From Streptomyces sp. NBC_01481 (GTDB lineage: Bacteria > Actinomycetota > Actinomycetes > Streptomycetales > Streptomycetaceae), in assembly GCF_026339995.1 (NCBI RefSeq), contig NZ_JAPEPT010000007.1, positions 124,001-188,000 on the forward strand: a stretch of DNA of 64,000 bases, in the 5' to 3' direction. A program made the position numbers and the translations under genes. This document shows positions 19,002 through 31,215 of the stretch, piece after piece; position 1 is the first letter of the stretch; each line of letters opens with the position of its first letter. Under the pieces are notes generated by a model, which saw only the letters and a list, made by a program, of their open reading frames with translations, was not told the origin of the DNA and made no database searches.

Positions 19002-19429
19002 GCCCCCTCCAACGGGTCGAATCGCCGGTGGTTACGACCCGAAGTCTGCTCGTGACACTGCGTCGCAATCGGTGAAGCTCCGGCGGCGCACAGTGGCGAG
19101 AGGGGTGGTGCGGCCCGGGTCGCGCGCCTGTGCGTGCACCGCTCCGCTGACTCCTGATCGTCGTGTGTCAAGTGAATCGCGCCTGGCGGCAGGGGAGTTC
19201 ATTCGAAGGGGTGGCGAATGGTGGCGTTTCTGGAATCGCCCTCGCTGGAGGGGTGATCGTAGGACTACTTTCAGTACACGAACCCTGGAGTTCTGCGCAT
19301 CCGCGGGTATGCCGGAGGCAAGTCGGTTTCCTGTTCGATGGGGCGCAACCTCCCTCCGGAGAGCCTCAACTCAGGGCATTCTGGTAAGGGTTCGGGCGAC
19401 AGAGCTTTTCGGCGGATGGGGGCAATCCA
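19002..19429. other. Intergenic region between divergent primase-like gene and nsdA, 428 bp
   Basis: No coding frame is supported. It must hold the promoters of both divergent genes. A TTGACA-like sequence occurs on the reverse strand near 19168-19173, but no convincing -10 partner was found on either strand. Confidence 0.4.
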
Positions 19430-20899
19430 GTGGGCGGCACCGGCGCAGGCGGTACGAATACCGGCAAGCGCCCGAACGAGCAGTTGGGTTCGTGGTTCGT
19501 GCGCAGCGGTTGGTCGAAGGGCGAGCTGGCGCGCCAAGTGAACCGCAGGGCACGCCAGATGGGCGCACACCACATCAGCACCGACACCTCGCGGGTGCGC
19601 CGCTGGCTCGACGGCGAACAGCCGCGCGAGCCGATCCCGCGCATCCTCTCCGAGCTGTTCTCCGAGCGCTTCGGGTGTGTTGTCGCCATCGAGGACATCG
19701 GTCTGCGCTCGGCGCACCAGTCACCGTCGGTGTCCGGGGTCGACCTGCCGTGGGCCGGCGAGCAGACCGTCGCCCTCCTCAGTGAGTTCTCGCGCAGCGA
19801 TCTGATGCTGGCGCGGCGCGGCTTCCTCGGCACCTCGCTCGCCCTGGCCGCGGGCCCCGCCCTCGTCGAGCCGATGCAGCGCTGGCTGGTGCCCTCCCCG
19901 GCCGGCGAGCCGGGAGCGCCGCCGAGCGCAGCGCGCAGGTCCTCGCGGCTCTCCGGGCCCGAGCTCGATCTGCTGGAGTCCACCACCGCGATGTTCCGCC
20001 AGTGGGACGCCCAGTGCGGCGGCGGACTGCGCCGCAAGGCCGTGGTGGGCCAACTGCACGAGGTCACCGACCTGTTGCAGGAGCCGCAGCCCGAAGCCAC
20101 CGCCCAGCGGCTGTTCAAGTGCGCGGCCGAGCTCGCCGAGCTGGCCGGGTGGATGAGTTACGACGTCGGCCTGCAGCCCACCGCGCAGAAGTACTTCGTG
20201 CTCGCGCTGCATGCCGCCAAGGAGGCGGCCGACAAGCCTCTCGGCTCGTACATCCTGTCGTCCATGAGCCGCCAGATGATCCACCTGGGGCGGCCGGACG
20301 ACGCCCTGGAGCTCGTCCATCTCGCGCAGTACGGCAGCCGCGACTGTGCGACCCCGCGCACCCAGGCGATGCTGTATGCGATGGAGGCCCGGTCGTACGC
20401 CAATATGGGCCAGCCCAGCAAGTGCAAGCGAGCCGTCCGGATGGCCGAGGACACCTTCGCCGACGCCGGTCTCGACGGCGAGCCCGAGCCCGACTGGATC
20501 CGCTTCTTCTCCGAGGCCGAGCTCAATGCCGAGAACGCGCACTCGTACCGCGATCTGGCCTATGTGGCGGGCCGCAGCCCCACGTACGCCTCGCTCGCCG
20601 AGCCGATAATGCAGCGCGCCGTGGAGCTCTTCGGCAAGGACGAGGAGCACCAGCGGTCGTACGCACTGAATCTGATCGGCATGGCCACCGTTCATCTGCT
20701 CAAGAGGGAGCCCGAACAGTCGACGGACCTGGCCGGGCAGGCGCTGAAGGTCGCCAAGCGGATCCGCTCCGAGCGCGTCAACACCCGGCTGCGCAAGACC
20801 GTCGACACCGCGGCCCGCGACTTCGGCGACGTGGCCGAGGTCGCCCACTTCACCGACCAGCTCACCTCCCAGCTGCCCGAGACCGCTGAAGCGGTCTGA
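19430..20899 (+). CDS. nsdA: NsdA, negative regulator of differentiation and antibiotic production
   Basis: A 489-residue protein matching NsdA of streptomycetes (SCO5582 in S. coelicolor). Loss of nsdA increases sporulation and antibiotic output there. The N-terminal ~100 residues resemble an HTH-type region (LARQVNRRARQMGAHHISTDT). A hydrophobic stretch near 130 (RRGFLGTSLALAAGPAL) follows. Residues about 180-480 are helical TPR repeats. The GTG at 19430 gives the expected start; ribosome site is weak (GGGGG). It is transcribed alone, upstream of the nitrogen operon. Confidence 0.88.
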   Translation: MGGTGAGGTNTGKRPNEQLGSWFVRSGWSKGELARQVNRRARQMGAHHISTDTSRVRRWLDGEQPREPIPRILSELFSERFGCVVAIEDIGLRSAHQSPSVSGVDLPWAGEQTVALLSEFSRSDLMLARRGFLGTSLALAAGPALVEPMQRWLVPSPAGEPGAPPSAARRSSRLSGPELDLLESTTAMFRQWDAQCGGGLRRKAVVGQLHEVTDLLQEPQPEATAQRLFKCAAELAELAGWMSYDVGLQPTAQKYFVLALHAAKEAADKPLGSYILSSMSRQMIHLGRPDDALELVHLAQYGSRDCATPRTQAMLYAMEARSYANMGQPSKCKRAVRMAEDTFADAGLDGEPEPDWIRFFSEAELNAENAHSYRDLAYVAGRSPTYASLAEPIMQRAVELFGKDEEHQRSYALNLIGMATVHLLKREPEQSTDLAGQALKVAKRIRSERVNTRLRKTVDTAARDFGDVAEVAHFTDQLTSQLPETAEAV

Positions 20900-21061
20900 G
20901 AGGGCTGCGCCCAGCAGGCCCCGGCCGCGACGTTCACCTCGAAACAGCCCGACTCGGCTCCCCCATTTGCCAGGTCAGCCGGGTGACGTCGCGGCCGGTT
21001 CTGCGGGGCGGCTGAAGGGGCTCTTCTCCGGGGGCCCGTGACGTGCGCAGAGGGTACTCCC

Positions 21062-21077
21062 GTTACGTACTCGTGAC
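21062..21077. promoter_or_regulatory. Possible additional GlnR half-site pair
   Basis: GTTAC-n6-GTGAC lies 39 bp upstream of the better GlnR box. It keeps the 6-bp spacing of GlnR sites but the second half deviates from GAAAC. Confidence 0.3.
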
Positions 21078-21099
21078 CCCGCTGTTCATGGCGGTGTAA

Positions 21100-22935
<1,836 letters not shown>

Positions 22936-22970
22936 GTCGCGGACCGCTCTACAGAATCAGGAGCTACTGG

Positions 22971-25424
22971 GTGACGAGCCTCGAAGTGACCACCGAAGCG
23001 GAAGACTCGGGACCCAGCGGCTATGCGGCGGCCCGGCTGCACCTTCTCAACGAGAAGGAGCAGTCCGGGCCGCCGCGCCGTGCGGCCCTGGCCACGCTGA
23101 CCGACGAGTGGCTGTCCGCGCTCTTCACCACCGCCTGTAAGGAGGCGAAGGTGCGCGGCGCGGCGCTCGTCGCCGTCGGCGGCTACGGACGCGGGGAGCT
23201 GTCCCCGCGCAGCGACCTCGATCTGCTCCTGCTGCACGACGGGAGCGCCGGAGCGGGCGCGCTCGCCGCGCTCGCGGACCGGATCTGGTACCCGGTGTGG
23301 GACCTGGGGCTCGCCCTCGACCACTCCGTACGCACCCCTGCCGAGGCCCGCAAGACCGCGGGCGAGGATCTGAAGGTGCAGCTGGGGCTGCTGGACGCGC
23401 GCCCGGTCGCGGGTGATCTGGGTCTGGTCGCCGGGCTGCGCACCGCTGTACTGGCCGACTGGCGCAACCAGGCCCCCAAACGGCTGCCCCAGCTCGACGA
23501 GCTCTGCCGCGAACGGGCCGAGCGCCAGGGCGAGCTGCAGTTCCTTCTGGAGCCCGACCTGAAAGAGGCGCGCGGCGGCTTGCGCGACGCCACCGCACTG
23601 CGCGCCGTCGCCGCCTCCTGGCTCGCCGACGCGCCGCGCGAAGGGCTCGCCGAGGCGCGCCGGACGCTGCTGGACGCCCGCGACGCGCTGCATCTGACGA
23701 CCGGGCGGGCCACCGACCGCCTCGCCCTCCAGGAGCAGGACCAGGTCGCCGCCGAGCTGGGCCTGCTGGACGCCGACGCGCTGCTGCGCCAGGTGTACGA
23801 GGCGGCGCGCACCGTCTCGTACGCCACCGATGTCACCTGGCGCGAGGTGAACCGGGTGCTCAGGTCACGGGCCGTACGGCCCCGGCTGCGCGCCATGCTC
23901 GGCGGTGGCCGCGGACAGCAGCCCGAGCGCACTCCGCTCGCCGAAGGCGTCGTCGAGCAGGACGGCGAGGTGGTGCTCGCCCGCACCGCCAAGCCCGAGC
24001 GCGACCCCGTGCTCCCGCTGCGGGCCGCTGCCGCGGCCGCCCAGTCGGATCTGCCGATCTCGCTTCACGCGGTGCGGCGACTCGCCGCGACCACCCGGCC
24101 ACTGCCCGTGCCCTGGCCCGCCGAGGCGCGCGAGGAGCTCGTCACCCTGCTCGGCGCGGGGGAGTCGACGATCGGCGTGTGGGAGGCGCTGGAGGCCGAG
24201 GGCCTGATCACCCGGCTGCTGCCCGACTGGGAGCGCGTACGGTGCCGCCCGCAGCGCAATGCCGTACACACCTGGACCGTCGACCGGCATCTCGTCGAGG
24301 CCGCGGTCAAGGCCTCGGCGCTGACCCGCCGCGTCGGCCGCCCCGACCTGCTGCTGATCGCCGCCCTGCTGCACGACATCGGCAAGGGCTGGCCCGGCGA
24401 CCACTCGGTGGCCGGCGAGACCATCGCGCGGGACGTCGCCACCCGGATCGGATTCGACCGGGCCGACGTGGCCGTCATCGCCACCCTCGTACGCCACCAT
24501 CTGCTGCTGATCGAAACAGCCACCCGGCGCGATCTGGACGATCCCGCGACGGTCGCCTCCGTCGCCGAGGTCGTGGGATCGGTGAGCACCCTGGAGCTGT
24601 TGCACGCCCTCACCGAGGCCGACGCGCTCGCCACCGGGCCCGCGGCCTGGTCGGCCTGGCGCGGCTCGCTCGTGACCGACCTGGTCAAGCGGGTGGCGGC
24701 GGTCCTCGCGGGCAACGCCCCGGCCGAACCGGAGCCGGCGGCGCCCAGTGCCGAACAGGAACGGCTCGCCATCGAGGCGCTGCGTACCGGCGAACCCGTA
24801 CTCGCGCTGCACGCCCAGACCGAGGCACCCGCCGGGGACGAACCCGAACCGGTCGGCGTCGAGCTGCTGATCGCCCTGCCCGACCAGCCGGGCGTACTGC
24901 CCGCCGCCGCCGGAGTGCTCGCCCTGCACCGGCTGACCGTACGCGCCGCCGATCTGAGCTCCATCGAGCTGCCCAGTGAACTGGGCGGACCCGCCGGCGT
25001 ACTGCTGCTGAGCTGGCGCGTCGCCGCCGAGTACGGCTCCCTTCCGCAGGCCGCCCGCCTCCGCAGCGATCTCGTCCGGGCGCTGGACGGCTCGCTCGAC
25101 ATCCCGGCCAGGCTCGCCGAGCGGGAGTCGGCCTACCCGCGCCGCCGCGGGGTGCAGGCTCCGCCACCGCAGGTGACGGTGGCCGCTGCAGGTTCGAGCC
25201 TGGCCACGGTCATCGAGGTCCGCGCCCAGGATGCGCCGGGCCTGCTGCACCGGATCGGCCGGGCACTGGAGGACGAGGCGGTACGGGTGCGCAGCGCCCA
25301 TGTCTCCACCCTCGGCTCGAACGCCGTCGACGCCTTCTATGTGACCGATCCCGAGGGGGCGCCACTGCCCGCCGAGGAGGCCGCCCGGACCGCCCGTGCC
25401 CTGGAGGCCGTGCTGCGGTCATGA
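22971..25424 (+). CDS. glnD: PII nucleotidyltransferase (GlnD)
   Basis: An 817-residue modifier of GlnK. Domains in order: nucleotidyltransferase with GGYGRGELSPRSDLDLL (about 66-82), a helical GlnE-like linker, an HD hydrolase domain with LLHDIGKGWPGDHS (about 466-479), and two ACT domains at about 610-690 and 740-815. In S. coelicolor the enzyme is an adenylyltransferase. The GTG at 22971 has AGGAG (22959-22963) at the right distance; the frame is open far upstream through glnK but without homology. Confidence 0.95.
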   Translation: MTSLEVTTEAEDSGPSGYAAARLHLLNEKEQSGPPRRAALATLTDEWLSALFTTACKEAKVRGAALVAVGGYGRGELSPRSDLDLLLLHDGSAGAGALAALADRIWYPVWDLGLALDHSVRTPAEARKTAGEDLKVQLGLLDARPVAGDLGLVAGLRTAVLADWRNQAPKRLPQLDELCRERAERQGELQFLLEPDLKEARGGLRDATALRAVAASWLADAPREGLAEARRTLLDARDALHLTTGRATDRLALQEQDQVAAELGLLDADALLRQVYEAARTVSYATDVTWREVNRVLRSRAVRPRLRAMLGGGRGQQPERTPLAEGVVEQDGEVVLARTAKPERDPVLPLRAAAAAAQSDLPISLHAVRRLAATTRPLPVPWPAEAREELVTLLGAGESTIGVWEALEAEGLITRLLPDWERVRCRPQRNAVHTWTVDRHLVEAAVKASALTRRVGRPDLLLIAALLHDIGKGWPGDHSVAGETIARDVATRIGFDRADVAVIATLVRHHLLLIETATRRDLDDPATVASVAEVVGSVSTLELLHALTEADALATGPAAWSAWRGSLVTDLVKRVAAVLAGNAPAEPEPAAPSAEQERLAIEALRTGEPVLALHAQTEAPAGDEPEPVGVELLIALPDQPGVLPAAAGVLALHRLTVRAADLSSIELPSELGGPAGVLLLSWRVAAEYGSLPQAARLRSDLVRALDGSLDIPARLAERESAYPRRRGVQAPPPQVTVAAAGSSLATVIEVRAQDAPGLLHRIGRALEDEAVRVRSAHVSTLGSNAVDAFYVTDPEGAPLPAEEAARTARALEAVLRS

Positions 25425-25521
25425 CGTGAGACTCCCCACGGGGCAGACCCCACCTCGCGCGGCCGGATACCCTGGGGGACACTGTCCGCCCGCTCCCGAC
25501 ATCTGAGGATCCGCGACCACC

Positions 25522-27072
25522 GTGTTCGACACCCTCTCCGACCGCCTTGCCGCGACATTCAAGAACCTCCGGGGCAAGGGCCGCCTGTCCGAGGCGGACA
25601 TCGACGCCACGGCGCGCGAGATCCGTATCGCGCTGCTCGAGGCCGACGTGGCGCTGCCCGTCGTCCGTGCCTTCATCAAGCAGATCAAGGAACGCGCGAC
25701 CGGCGCCGAGGTCTCCCAGGCACTGAACCCGGCCCAGCAGGTCATCAAGATCGTCAACGAGGAGCTCGTCGGCATCCTCGGTGGCGAGACGCGGCGCCTG
25801 CGCTTCGCCAAGCAGCCGCCGACCGTGATCATGCTCGCGGGTCTCCAGGGTGCCGGTAAGACCACGCTCGCCGGAAAGCTGGGCCTCTGGCTCAAGGGCC
25901 AGGGCCACGCGCCGCTGCTCGTCGCCTGTGACCTGCAGCGCCCCAACGCGGTCAACCAGCTCGCCGTCGTCGCCGAGCGCGCGGGCGTCGCGGTCTACGC
26001 GCCGGAGCCGGGCAACGGTGTCGGCGACCCGGTCAAGGTCGCCAAGGACTCCATCGAGCACGCCAGGGCCAAGCAGTACGACGTCGTCATCGTCGACACC
26101 GCCGGCCGCCTCGGCATCGACCAGGAGCTGATGCAGCAGGCCGCGGACATCCGCGACGCCGTCAGCCCCGACGAGGTCCTCTTCGTCGTCGACGCGATGA
26201 TCGGTCAGGACGCGGTCAACACCGCGGAGGCCTTCCGCGACGGCGTCGGCTTCGACGGCGTGGTGCTCTCCAAGCTCGACGGCGACGCCCGCGGTGGTGC
26301 GGCGCTCTCCATCGCGCATGTCACCGGCCGCCAGATCATGTTCGCCTCCAACGGCGAGAAGCTGGACGACTTCGACGCGTTCCACCCGGACCGCATGGCG
26401 TCCCGCATCCTCGGCATGGGCGACATGCTCAGCCTGATCGAGAAGGCCGAGCAGACCTTCAGCCAGGAAGAGGCCGCCAAGATGGCCTCGAAGCTGGCGA
26501 GCAGTAAGGGCAAGGACTTCACGCTCGACGACTTCCTGGCCCAGATGGAGCAGGTCAGGAAGATGGGCTCCATCTCCAAGCTGCTCGGAATGCTGCCCGG
26601 CATGGGTCAGATCAAGGACCAGATCAACAACATCGACGAGCGGGACGTGGACCGTACCGCCGCGATCATCAAGTCGATGACCCCGGCCGAGCGCCAGGAC
26701 CCGACGATCATCAACGGCTCGCGCCGGGCCCGTGTGGCCAAGGGCTCGGGTGTCGAGGTCAGCGCCGTGAAGAGCCTGGTGGAGCGGTTCTTCGAGGCCC
26801 GCAAGATGATGTCGAGGATGGCCCAGGGCGGCGGGATGCCGGGAATGCCCGGGATGCCGGGCATGGGTGGCGGCCCCGGCCGTCAGAAGAAGCAGATCAA
26901 GCAGGCCAAGGGCAAGCGCAAGAGCGGCAACCCGATGAAGCGCAGGGCCGAGGAGCAGGCGGCAGCGGCCCGCCGCGAGCAGGCGGCGCAGGGCGGGGCA
27001 TTCGGACTGCCGGCCGGTGAGCAGGGCAAGGACTTCGAACTGCCCGACGAGTTCAAGAAGTTCATGGGCTGA
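25522..27072 (+). CDS. ffh: Signal recognition particle protein Ffh (SRP54)
   Basis: A 516-residue SRP GTPase that binds signal peptides and 4.5S RNA. The N domain (1-90) is followed by the G domain with G1 GLQGAGKTT (about 107) and DTAGR (about 192). The methionine-rich M domain lies at about 300-435 (KLLGMLPGMGQ). A G/M/P-rich linker GGGMPGMPGMPGM and a basic tail complete it, longer than the E. coli protein. The GTG at 25522 gives the family start. A strong terminator follows 12 bp after the stop. Confidence 0.97.
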   Translation: MFDTLSDRLAATFKNLRGKGRLSEADIDATAREIRIALLEADVALPVVRAFIKQIKERATGAEVSQALNPAQQVIKIVNEELVGILGGETRRLRFAKQPPTVIMLAGLQGAGKTTLAGKLGLWLKGQGHAPLLVACDLQRPNAVNQLAVVAERAGVAVYAPEPGNGVGDPVKVAKDSIEHARAKQYDVVIVDTAGRLGIDQELMQQAADIRDAVSPDEVLFVVDAMIGQDAVNTAEAFRDGVGFDGVVLSKLDGDARGGAALSIAHVTGRQIMFASNGEKLDDFDAFHPDRMASRILGMGDMLSLIEKAEQTFSQEEAAKMASKLASSKGKDFTLDDFLAQMEQVRKMGSISKLLGMLPGMGQIKDQINNIDERDVDRTAAIIKSMTPAERQDPTIINGSRRARVAKGSGVEVSAVKSLVERFFEARKMMSRMAQGGGMPGMPGMPGMGGGPGRQKKQIKQAKGKRKSGNPMKRRAEEQAAAARREQAAQGGAFGLPAGEQGKDFELPDEFKKFMG

Positions 27073-27083
27073 CAGCAGTTCTG

Positions 27084-27118
27084 AAGGGCCCGCGGCCGGA
27101 CCGGCCGCGGGCCCTTTT
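27084..27118 (+). terminator. Rho-independent terminator after ffh
   Basis: A self-complementary GC-rich stem of up to 16 bp (AAGGGCCCGCGGCCGG and its complement) followed by CTTTTGC. It lies just after the ffh stop at 27072. Confidence 0.85.
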
Positions 27119-27226
27119 GCTGTCCCGCCCCGCGCGAGTACCCCCGGATACGTCCTCGGCTGGCGACGCCAGGGGATCCATGCGGTCATGGGCACAGGGG
27201 CCGAGGCAGGGCGGAGGAGAACAGGC

Positions 27227-29140
27227 GTGGCCAACCCCGTACCCCCACGCGACCGGACGGACCATCCGTGGCGCTCGGAAGGCGCGCCCCCACCGCCTGC
27301 GCCGAGGAAGAGGATGCCCGGCGGCTGGATCGGGCTGGTCCTTGCCGCGCTCGTCGTCTATCTGATCGCCAACCTTCTGCTGTCCTTCTTCAACGGCGTC
27401 GGCGAGCCCACCATCCCGTACACGGAGTTCAGCAAGCAGGTCGCGGCCGGCAATGTCTCCAAGATCTACTCCGAAGGCGACGCGATCCAGGGCAGGCTCA
27501 AGCAGAAGGCCCCGGCCCCCGACGGCGAGGGCGACTACACGACCTTCAAGACCCAGCGTCCGGCCTTCGCCGACGACAGGCTGTGGGACGAGCTGAGCAG
27601 GCAGCAGGTCACCGTGACGGCCCAGCCGGTCGTCCAGGAGCGCAGCATTCTGGCCAATCTGCTGATCTCCCTCGCACCGATGGCGCTTCTCGTGCTGCTG
27701 TGGGTGTATTTCGCCCGTCGCATGGGCGCCCCGCTGGGCGGCGGCATGCTCGCCCCCAAGCCGCCGTCCGGACCGGTCGAGTTCGAGGCGGGCAAACGCA
27801 CCACGTTCGAGGACATCGCCGGGATCGACGAGGTCGAGGCGGAGCTCAACGATGTCGTCGACTTCCTCAAGAACCCGCAGGCGTACGGGAGGATGGGCGC
27901 CCGGATGCCCGGCGGCGTGCTGCTCGCGGGGCCGCCCGGGACCGGGAAGACGCTGCTCGCGCGGGCGGTGGCGGGGGAGGCGGGCGTGCCGTTCTTCTCG
28001 GCATCGGCGTCGGAGTTCATCGAGATGATCGTCGGGGTCGGCGCGAGCCGGGTCCGTGAACTCTTCGCCGAAGCCCGCGAGGCGGCCCCCGCCATCCTCT
28101 TCATCGACGAGATCGACACAATCGGGCGGGCGCGCGGCGGCGGGACGGGCCTGGGCGGGCACGACGAGCGCGAGCAGACGCTCAACCAGATCCTCGGCGA
28201 AATGGACGGCTTCACCGGCTCGGAGGGCGTGGTCGTCATCGCCGCCACCAACCGGCCGGACGTGCTCGATCCCGCGCTGACCCGGCCCGGCCGTTTCGAC
28301 CGGGTCGTCCAGGTCTCACCGCCGGACAGGGGCGGCCGGGAGGCGATCCTGAGGATCCACACCCGGGAGATCCCGCTCGCCGACGACGTCGACCTGGGCC
28401 GGATCGCCGGTGCGACACCGGGGATGACGGGCGCGGAACTCGCCAAGCTGGCGAACGAGGCGGCGCTCCTCGCGGTCAAGCGCAAGGAGCCCGCGGTCAC
28501 CCGGTCCGACCTCTTCGCCGCACTGGAGAAGGTCCAACTCGGCGCGGAACGCGCACTGGTGATGCCGGAGGAGGAACGCCGTCGCACCGCCTACCACGAG
28601 AGCGGCCACGCCCTTCTCGGCATGCTCCAGCCGGGCGCCGACCCGGTCCGCAAGGTGACCATCGTGCCGCGCGGCCGGGCGCCTGGTGTCGCGATCTCCA
28701 CCCCGGACGCCGACAGGTACGCGTACACGGAGGAGTATCTGCGCGGCCGCATCGTCGGCTCGCTGGGTGGTATGGCGGCCGAGCATGTCGTCTTCGACGT
28801 GATCACGACGGGCTCGGAAAGCGACCTCGAACAGGTCACCCAATTGGCCCGGGGCATGGTCGGCCGCTGGGGCCTGAGCCAGCGCGTCGGCAGACTGACC
28901 GCGATCCCGGGGGACGCCCAGCAGCCGTACGGCCTCACGGCGGCGCCAGCGACGCTGGACGCGGTGGACCACGAGATGCGCCGCATCGTCGACGAGTGCT
29001 ACGAGAGCGCCTGCCGCCAACTCCGCGACAACCGCGACCGCCTGGACGCCCTGGCGGAGGCGCTCCTGACCCACGAGACACTCGACGAGGAAGCGGCCTA
29101 CCGCGCGGCGGGCATCGCACGCCTCACCCAGGACACGTAG
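27227..29140 (+). CDS. ftsH: FtsH-family ATP-dependent zinc metalloprotease (second copy)
   Basis: A 637-residue membrane AAA+ protease. A membrane helix is at about 33-55, an extracytoplasmic domain follows, and a second helix lies at about 140-160. The AAA domain has Walker A GPPGTGKT (about 235), Walker B ILFIDEID (about 289) and the second region of homology [18 protein letters not shown]. The zinc site is HESGH (about 457), matching HExxH. Streptomycetes have another FtsH near hpt/folE; this is the ffh-linked one. The GTG at 27227 is chosen for its GGAGGAGA site; an ATG at 27188 is possible. Confidence 0.93.
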   Translation: MANPVPPRDRTDHPWRSEGAPPPPAPRKRMPGGWIGLVLAALVVYLIANLLLSFFNGVGEPTIPYTEFSKQVAAGNVSKIYSEGDAIQGRLKQKAPAPDGEGDYTTFKTQRPAFADDRLWDELSRQQVTVTAQPVVQERSILANLLISLAPMALLVLLWVYFARRMGAPLGGGMLAPKPPSGPVEFEAGKRTTFEDIAGIDEVEAELNDVVDFLKNPQAYGRMGARMPGGVLLAGPPGTGKTLLARAVAGEAGVPFFSASASEFIEMIVGVGASRVRELFAEAREAAPAILFIDEIDTIGRARGGGTGLGGHDEREQTLNQILGEMDGFTGSEGVVVIAATNRPDVLDPALTRPGRFDRVVQVSPPDRGGREAILRIHTREIPLADDVDLGRIAGATPGMTGAELAKLANEAALLAVKRKEPAVTRSDLFAALEKVQLGAERALVMPEEERRRTAYHESGHALLGMLQPGADPVRKVTIVPRGRAPGVAISTPDADRYAYTEEYLRGRIVGSLGGMAAEHVVFDVITTGSESDLEQVTQLARGMVGRWGLSQRVGRLTAIPGDAQQPYGLTAAPATLDAVDHEMRRIVDECYESACRQLRDNRDRLDALAEALLTHETLDEEAAYRAAGIARLTQDT

Positions 29141-29189
29141 GCGCCGCGAACTGCGCCGCGCGCCATGCGCCGCGAACGGGCGTCACGGT

Positions 29190-30090
29190 CGGCGCCTGCG
29201 GCACGAAGCTGCCGCCCTCTTGGGGCCGGGGGCCTGCCCCAACAGTCGGGCCTGGCGCAGCGAACCGGCGCCGCATGGTCCGGCGCGAAGCTGCGCCTGC
29301 GGGGCTTCGGTCCTGCCCCGATAGTCGGCCGGGCGATTTGAACCGGCGCGCACCCTGCGGCGCGAAGCTGCCGCCCCCGTGGGGCCGGGGGCCTGCCCCC
29401 AATAGTCGGGCCTGGCGCCGCGAACGGCGCCGCCTGGTCCGGCGCGAAGCTGCCGCCTTGGGGGCTCCGGGCCTCCCCCCGATGGTCGGCGGGGCGGCTT
29501 GAACCGGCGCGCACCCTGCGGCGCGAAGCTGCCGCCCGGTAGGGCGCGGGGGCCCGCGCCGTGCGCCGCGTACGGGCGCACAGTGCGCTGCGAAGCTGCT
29601 GCCCGGTGGGGCGGGCCTGCGTCCCGCCATGCGCAAGGGCACGCACAGTGCGGCGCTGCCGCTCATGGATCCGGGGCCTGCCGCCTGATGGTCGGCCATG
29701 GCGGCGTGAACCGGCAGCCCGCACCCTGCGGCGCGAAGCTGCGGCCCCGCGCACACCGCTGCGGAGCAACGGGCCCACAGAGTGCCCGGCGAAGCTGCCG
29801 CCCGTGGGGTTCCGGGGGCCTGCCCGGGTAGTGAGCAGTGTTGACGCGAACCGGCCCGCAAGCTGCGCCACTCACGCACGCGTCCGCACAGTGCGGCGCG
29901 AAGTGCCGCCTGCCGGGTCGGCCCGGGACGGCGCGAACCGGCGCGCACTGCGGCGCGAAGCTGCCACCCGGTGTGGCCGCAGGGCCTGCTCCGGCGTCGA
30001 GTCCGAGCCGCACCGTGCGTCGCGCACGGGCCCGCACCCCGCGGCGCGAGGCTGCCGCCCCCGTGGGGTCCGGGGCTTGCCCCGGTTGTG
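29190..30090. repeat. Degenerate tandem repeat array, ~80-bp unit, ~160-bp higher-order unit
   Basis: The 1,024 bp between ftsH and the methyltransferase hold no supported gene. Instead the motif GCGCGAAGCTGCCGCC recurs at about 29204, 29286, 29363, 29445, 29524, 29591, 29734, 29790, 29899, 29956 and 30047, usually followed by GTGGGGCCGGGGGCCTGCCCC. The first five copies are spaced 77-82 bp. Two longer blocks beginning near 29231 and 29390 (offset 159 bp) match over their whole length, so the array has a two-unit period. All frames stay open because of composition, which is why long spurious reading frames occur here. Function unknown. Confidence 0.8.
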
Positions 30091-30164
30091 GGAAGGGGCG
30101 GGTAGGGGAAAGCCCCGCGCAGCGGCCCCACCCCACCCCGCGCCACCCGAACTGCCCCGCCCCC

Positions 30165-31004
30165 TCAGCGCGTCCGCGCAATCAGGTACCGGAACACATT
30201 CGGCATCCACACCGTCCCGTCCCGCCGCCGATGCGGATGCAGCGCCTCCGTCATCTCCTTCTCCACCTGCGACACATCCGTCGCCCGCACCGCCGCCCCG
30301 TACAGCCCCGTCGACAGCAGCCCCCGCACCGCGCTCTCCATGTCCGCGTAGCCGAAGGGGCACGCCACCCGCCCCGAGCCGTCGGGCTTCAGGCCGGCCC
30401 GGGACGCGACGTCCTCCAGGTCGTCCCGACGGGCCGCGCGCCAGCCGCCCGTGCGCAGGGGGTCCGTCAGCCGGCCCGCCACCCGCAGGACGCCCGACGT
30501 GGCGCACCGCTCCGGCGGGCCCCAGCCGTTCAGGACCACCGCGCTGCCGTGTTCGGCCAGTTCCACGGCTGCCGTCAGCGCCGGAACGAGACCCTCAGAG
30601 TCACCCGCCATACAGCCGATCGGCTGAAACGCGGTGATCAGGTTGTACGCGGGCCGCGCCGGATCCGCCGCCGCCTCGCCTTCCACCAGTTCGACATCAC
30701 GGTGCGCACCCGCGTCCGGAGCCATCCGTTCCCGCGCCAGCGCCAGCCGTTCGCGGTCCGTGTCGCAGCCGGTCACGCTCGCACCGCGCGCCGACGCGAT
30801 CAGCAGCGCCAGACCGGACCCGCAGCCGAGACCGAGCAGCCGCGTCCCCGGACCGACCTCCAGGCGCTCGTACACCGCCTCGTAGAGCGGCACCAGCATC
30901 CGTTCCTGGATCTCGGCCCAGTCCCGGGCCCGCGCGTACGCCTCCGCCGGGGACGGAGCCGCGGACGCCGCATGGGGTCGGTGCTGGACGAGAGTCGGTG
31001 TCAT
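30165..31004 (-). CDS. SAM-dependent methyltransferase
   Basis: A 279-residue class I methyltransferase. Motif I is LLGLGCGSGLALLI (about 58-71), with the acidic residue of strand 2 in VTGCDTDRERLALA and a substrate-side motif LITAFQPIGCMAG. The rest matches no subfamily I can name. The ATG at 31004 is taken as start; a TTG at 31019 is unlikely. It is divergent from proS with a 211-bp gap, and its 3' end faces the repeat array. The CGPSG-like glycine motif has LGLGCGSG instead of the more common D/ExGxGxG, a mild deviation. Confidence 0.85.
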   Translation of the reverse strand: MTPTLVQHRPHAASAAPSPAEAYARARDWAEIQERMLVPLYEAVYERLEVGPGTRLLGLGCGSGLALLIASARGASVTGCDTDRERLALARERMAPDAGAHRDVELVEGEAAADPARPAYNLITAFQPIGCMAGDSEGLVPALTAAVELAEHGSAVVLNGWGPPERCATSGVLRVAGRLTDPLRTGGWRAARRDDLEDVASRAGLKPDGSGRVACPFGYADMESAVRGLLSTGLYGAAVRATDVSQVEKEMTEALHPHRRRDGTVWMPNVFRYLIARTR

Positions 31005-31215
31005 CAGAAAGCGCCCCAATCCGCCAAGAGGTCAGCCGAGCCCTGAAGGACAGCCCCCCGTGTGCGTACGCCTGCGCTCCCCCCGTATGCCAGAGAACTC
31101 CGCATGCGTCCGCAAGTCCAGGGGTTGAATGGCAATGCTTGCGTGCCACCGGCGTGCGCCCCCAGGACGCAGGCCGATTCACGTTCGGCACCGGTGTCGC
31201 CGTACGATGCGCGCC

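Noticed and set aside
29190-30090. CRISPR array
   Set aside because: Units are ~80 bp, degenerate and contiguous, with no unique spacers of even length and no cas genes in the window.
29098-30637. Several frames of 170-350 codons across the repeat array
   Set aside because: Open on both strands in all frames because of composition; translations are repeats of RREAAA/GSFAPQGA type with no start signals.
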